From Ailanthus altissimus (lineage: Eukaryota > Streptophyta > Magnoliopsida > Sapindales > Simaroubaceae), in the NCBI GenBank assembly GCA_946807835.1, contig OX327703.1:2673501-2737500 (forward strand): DNA of 64,000 nt, read 5' to 3'. This document shows, one piece after another, positions 61,901 through 64,000 of this stretch (the stretch's first letter is position 1; every line of letters begins with the position of its first letter). Made by a program: the position numbers and the translations under genes. Below the pieces are notes generated by a model. The model was not told the DNA's origin. It worked only from the letters and a program-made list of their open reading frames with translations, and searched no databases.

Positions 61901-63299
61901 AATTAGTTATATACCTACTTTAAATTTAGATTGATATAATATAAAAACATACGAAATTTAAAATAGACACTAAATTAATTAATAAATATTAAAATATATT
62001 TATTAAAATAAAATATAAATAAATAAATAATAAAATAATACAGATGTCTCTGTTATTAAATTTAATGAAGTTCACTTTTCAACTTACATATCACTCTAAA
62101 AAGTCAAGTGCAAAGACAAAAAAAAAAACATAAATTTACATATATAAAAGTATTGCAACTTTATAAATTCATAAATTTTTAATTGTGCATCATATTTTAG
62201 ATGTTTTCATAATTGTCAATAAAAATAAATTTATTGCTCTTATTCTACTAACACGGCGGCATGGACAAGTAAAACATTATATTTTTAAAAAATAATAGTA
62301 TTGATGCCGGTTGTGATTTTAATTATATAATTTGTTAGTGATAAATATAAATATAATTGTGTTAAATATAAAAAATATATTTAATGAATTAAAAACGAGT
62401 ACGTCGTTTTAAAAATATTATTTGAATTAATCTAAAAATGATTTAAACAAAAAAATCGTTTTCAGAAAATGATTTGGATCAAAGATATAGTAATTAATTC
62501 CATAAACAAACTCCCCTTAGAAGGGCAGAAACTAAAGTACCTCATGAAACACGTTGATGATTCAATTGGAGCGTTTTCCACACGCGCCAGGGAAGAAGTT
62601 TGACATAGAATGAGAATCTATCTTAATTCATAAACAAATGAAATCCTTTGTAGGAAATTCCAACATAAGAGGTCACCATCTCACTAACGTAATAATGATG
62701 AGAGTATAATAAAATTAATAATTATAATAAAATAATAATTGGGTATAATTAAATATTTAAAAAAATAAGAGTACAGCCCTAACGCCTCTTCAATATAGTT
62801 CAATTGATCGTAAATGCATAGAGTATTTACAATTAATTAAATTTAAATAAAAATTAATTACAATTAATCAAATTTAAATAAAAATTAATGTCTCGTGTAT
62901 TTGTGCGAGCATATTTCGATTGGTCTTGAATAAACAAAATATTTATTATTAATCAAATATAAATAAAAATTATTACTTTGTAAATAAAAGAATTTCTCAC
63001 CTTCATCTAAATTTTTAAAATTTATAAAAATAAAAATACAAAACCTAACCGTTTTAATCAGTGGACAGATATTGATATTGTTGTTGCCCAAATAGTCTTC
63101 CCAATGAAGTAAAGTTGGTTGAAGTTGTCCACATTGAGTGAGAAAGTGGCCAACCTCTTCTCTCTGTCTTGATGATGATCAATTTTCTAATTTTTTTTTT
63201 TTAAATTTAGATTTTATCAAGTTTTTGATATAAACCCACAAAAGAAAATATTATAAATCTAAAAAGGTAGCAAAAGGGAAGTAAAGAAAGTAGTTCAGT
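58971..63299. other. Intergenic, no gene recognised
   Basis: AT-rich except 59040-59370, a more complex segment with promoter-like motifs (TTGGGCCCCAC, GGTTGGCCCAC, and paired AACGGTT/CCGTTG sites at 59336-59356) but no convincing ORF. The remainder is low-complexity AT-rich DNA. Confidence 0.45.
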
Positions 63300-64000
63300 T
63301 CATATAAGCAATAAACAGAACCTGAACTCAAAGTTGGTAGTTTTAGTTTTCTAGAGAGATTATATAATAAGAAGTGAAAACAAAGAAAGCAAAACAAAAG
63401 ACTTTATATTGATGTGGTAAAAGGTAATCAAACAAAGAGATAAAAGAGAGTTTGCAAAGCATGTTGTATTGGAAAGCAGAGGATGAGGGTGGCTAAAGAA
63501 AGATAATAATAAAAGAAGAAACAGTCTTCTTTGGCCGGCTGGCCGGCTGGCTTGCTGCTCCTTTTTTCTTGATTCTTCTGCTTCTTAACAGCCGATTTTT
63601 TTTTTCTTTTGTTCTTTTGAAGAACTGGAAGCTCCTCCCATGAGGTAATTGATTTTTGGGTTTGTGTTAATTATTTCATAAATGATAATTTTCTGGGTAT
63701 GTGTTGATTTTTTTTTTTTTTGTCTTTCGGAGAAAAATAAGGTTGAATTCTGGTCTTTTGCAGGTGGAAAAGAGGTTTTTTTAAAAAAAAAAAAAAATTT
63801 GGTTGGTTTTAAGGAGATTTTTAGTATTAAATTGTTCTCTGTTCTCTTTGGATCCTTCTTTGTCTTCAAAGTGTCAGATGTTGTTTCTTCCTTGGAGAAG
63901 TATTGTCTTTCAAATTCTTGATCCTGAGAATAATTAATTCTGTTTCTACTAAAAGATAGAGGGTTCTGAAATAGTAGTCTCTCTTTCTCCCTCTCTCTTT
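63300..64000 (+). other. Probable 5' leader of a gene continuing off the right edge
   Basis: Purine- then pyrimidine-rich leader-like sequence with a possible first exon ending CCCATGAG before GTAATTG (donor at 63645), and an acceptor CTTTTGCAG ending at 63763. The segment ends in CT-rich sequence (CTCTCTTTCTCCCTCTCTCT) at the window edge. No coding sequence is visible. By gene order an IQD-type gene could follow, as in Arabidopsis, but nothing in the window shows it. Confidence 0.35.

Noticed and set aside
63585..63869. 94-codon Lys/Ser-rich minus-strand frame at the right edge
   Set aside because: Reverse reading of the poly-T/poly-A leader and intron of the probable plus-strand gene.

Overview
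This window is nuclear DNA from a dicot plant. The evidence is the AT-rich intergenic sequence, GT/GC-AG introns, a plastid ycf2 insertion, several plant transposon classes, and three genes resembling Arabidopsis chromosome 3 neighbours. No origin-specific sequence fixes the species. From memory, the gene order BAGP1 / unknown nuclear protein / unknown basic protein / possible IQD-type 5' leader recalls the At3g59660-At3g59690 block; this was not checked by search.

1-11082: an Athila-lineage Ty3/gypsy LTR retrotransposon, plus strand, with most of its 5' LTR off the left edge. Order: LTR end, tRNA-Asp primer-binding site, a leader with six hexapeptide-ORF/hairpin repeats, gag, protease-RT-RNaseH-integrase, two extra ORFs, polypurine tract, 3' LTR. 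The extra ORFs are the main discovery candidate. One is a 117-aa basic, cysteine-rich protein resembling the nucleic-acid-binding proteins of carla-like plant RNA viruses. The other is an intronless copy of a LONELY GUY (LOG) cytokinin-activating enzyme, open except for a stop at codon 5. The element is probably non-autonomous: it has gag-pol stops, a frameshift, and an integrase catalytic Asp replaced by Ala. It sits inside a LINE whose 3' end follows at 11083-12642.

12643-20640: gene-poor, with a minus-strand solo LTR, a plastid ycf2 fragment and an older LTR-like repeat. 20850-35158: a 17-exon minus-strand gene for a 573-aa membrane-anchored C2-GRAM-VASt protein, the BAGP1 homologue; all exon phases close. 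39125-43861: a divergent plus-strand gene for a 519-aa nuclear-looking protein of unknown function. 48460-51438: a gene with an inferred leader exon and a 277-aa basic protein of unknown function. 51439-63300: AT-rich DNA with a 230-bp tandem duplication and a foldback element with a MITE nested in one arm. 63300-64000 looks like the 5' leader of a gene continuing off the right edge.

All calls come from reading the sequence and hand translation; no database search was run.
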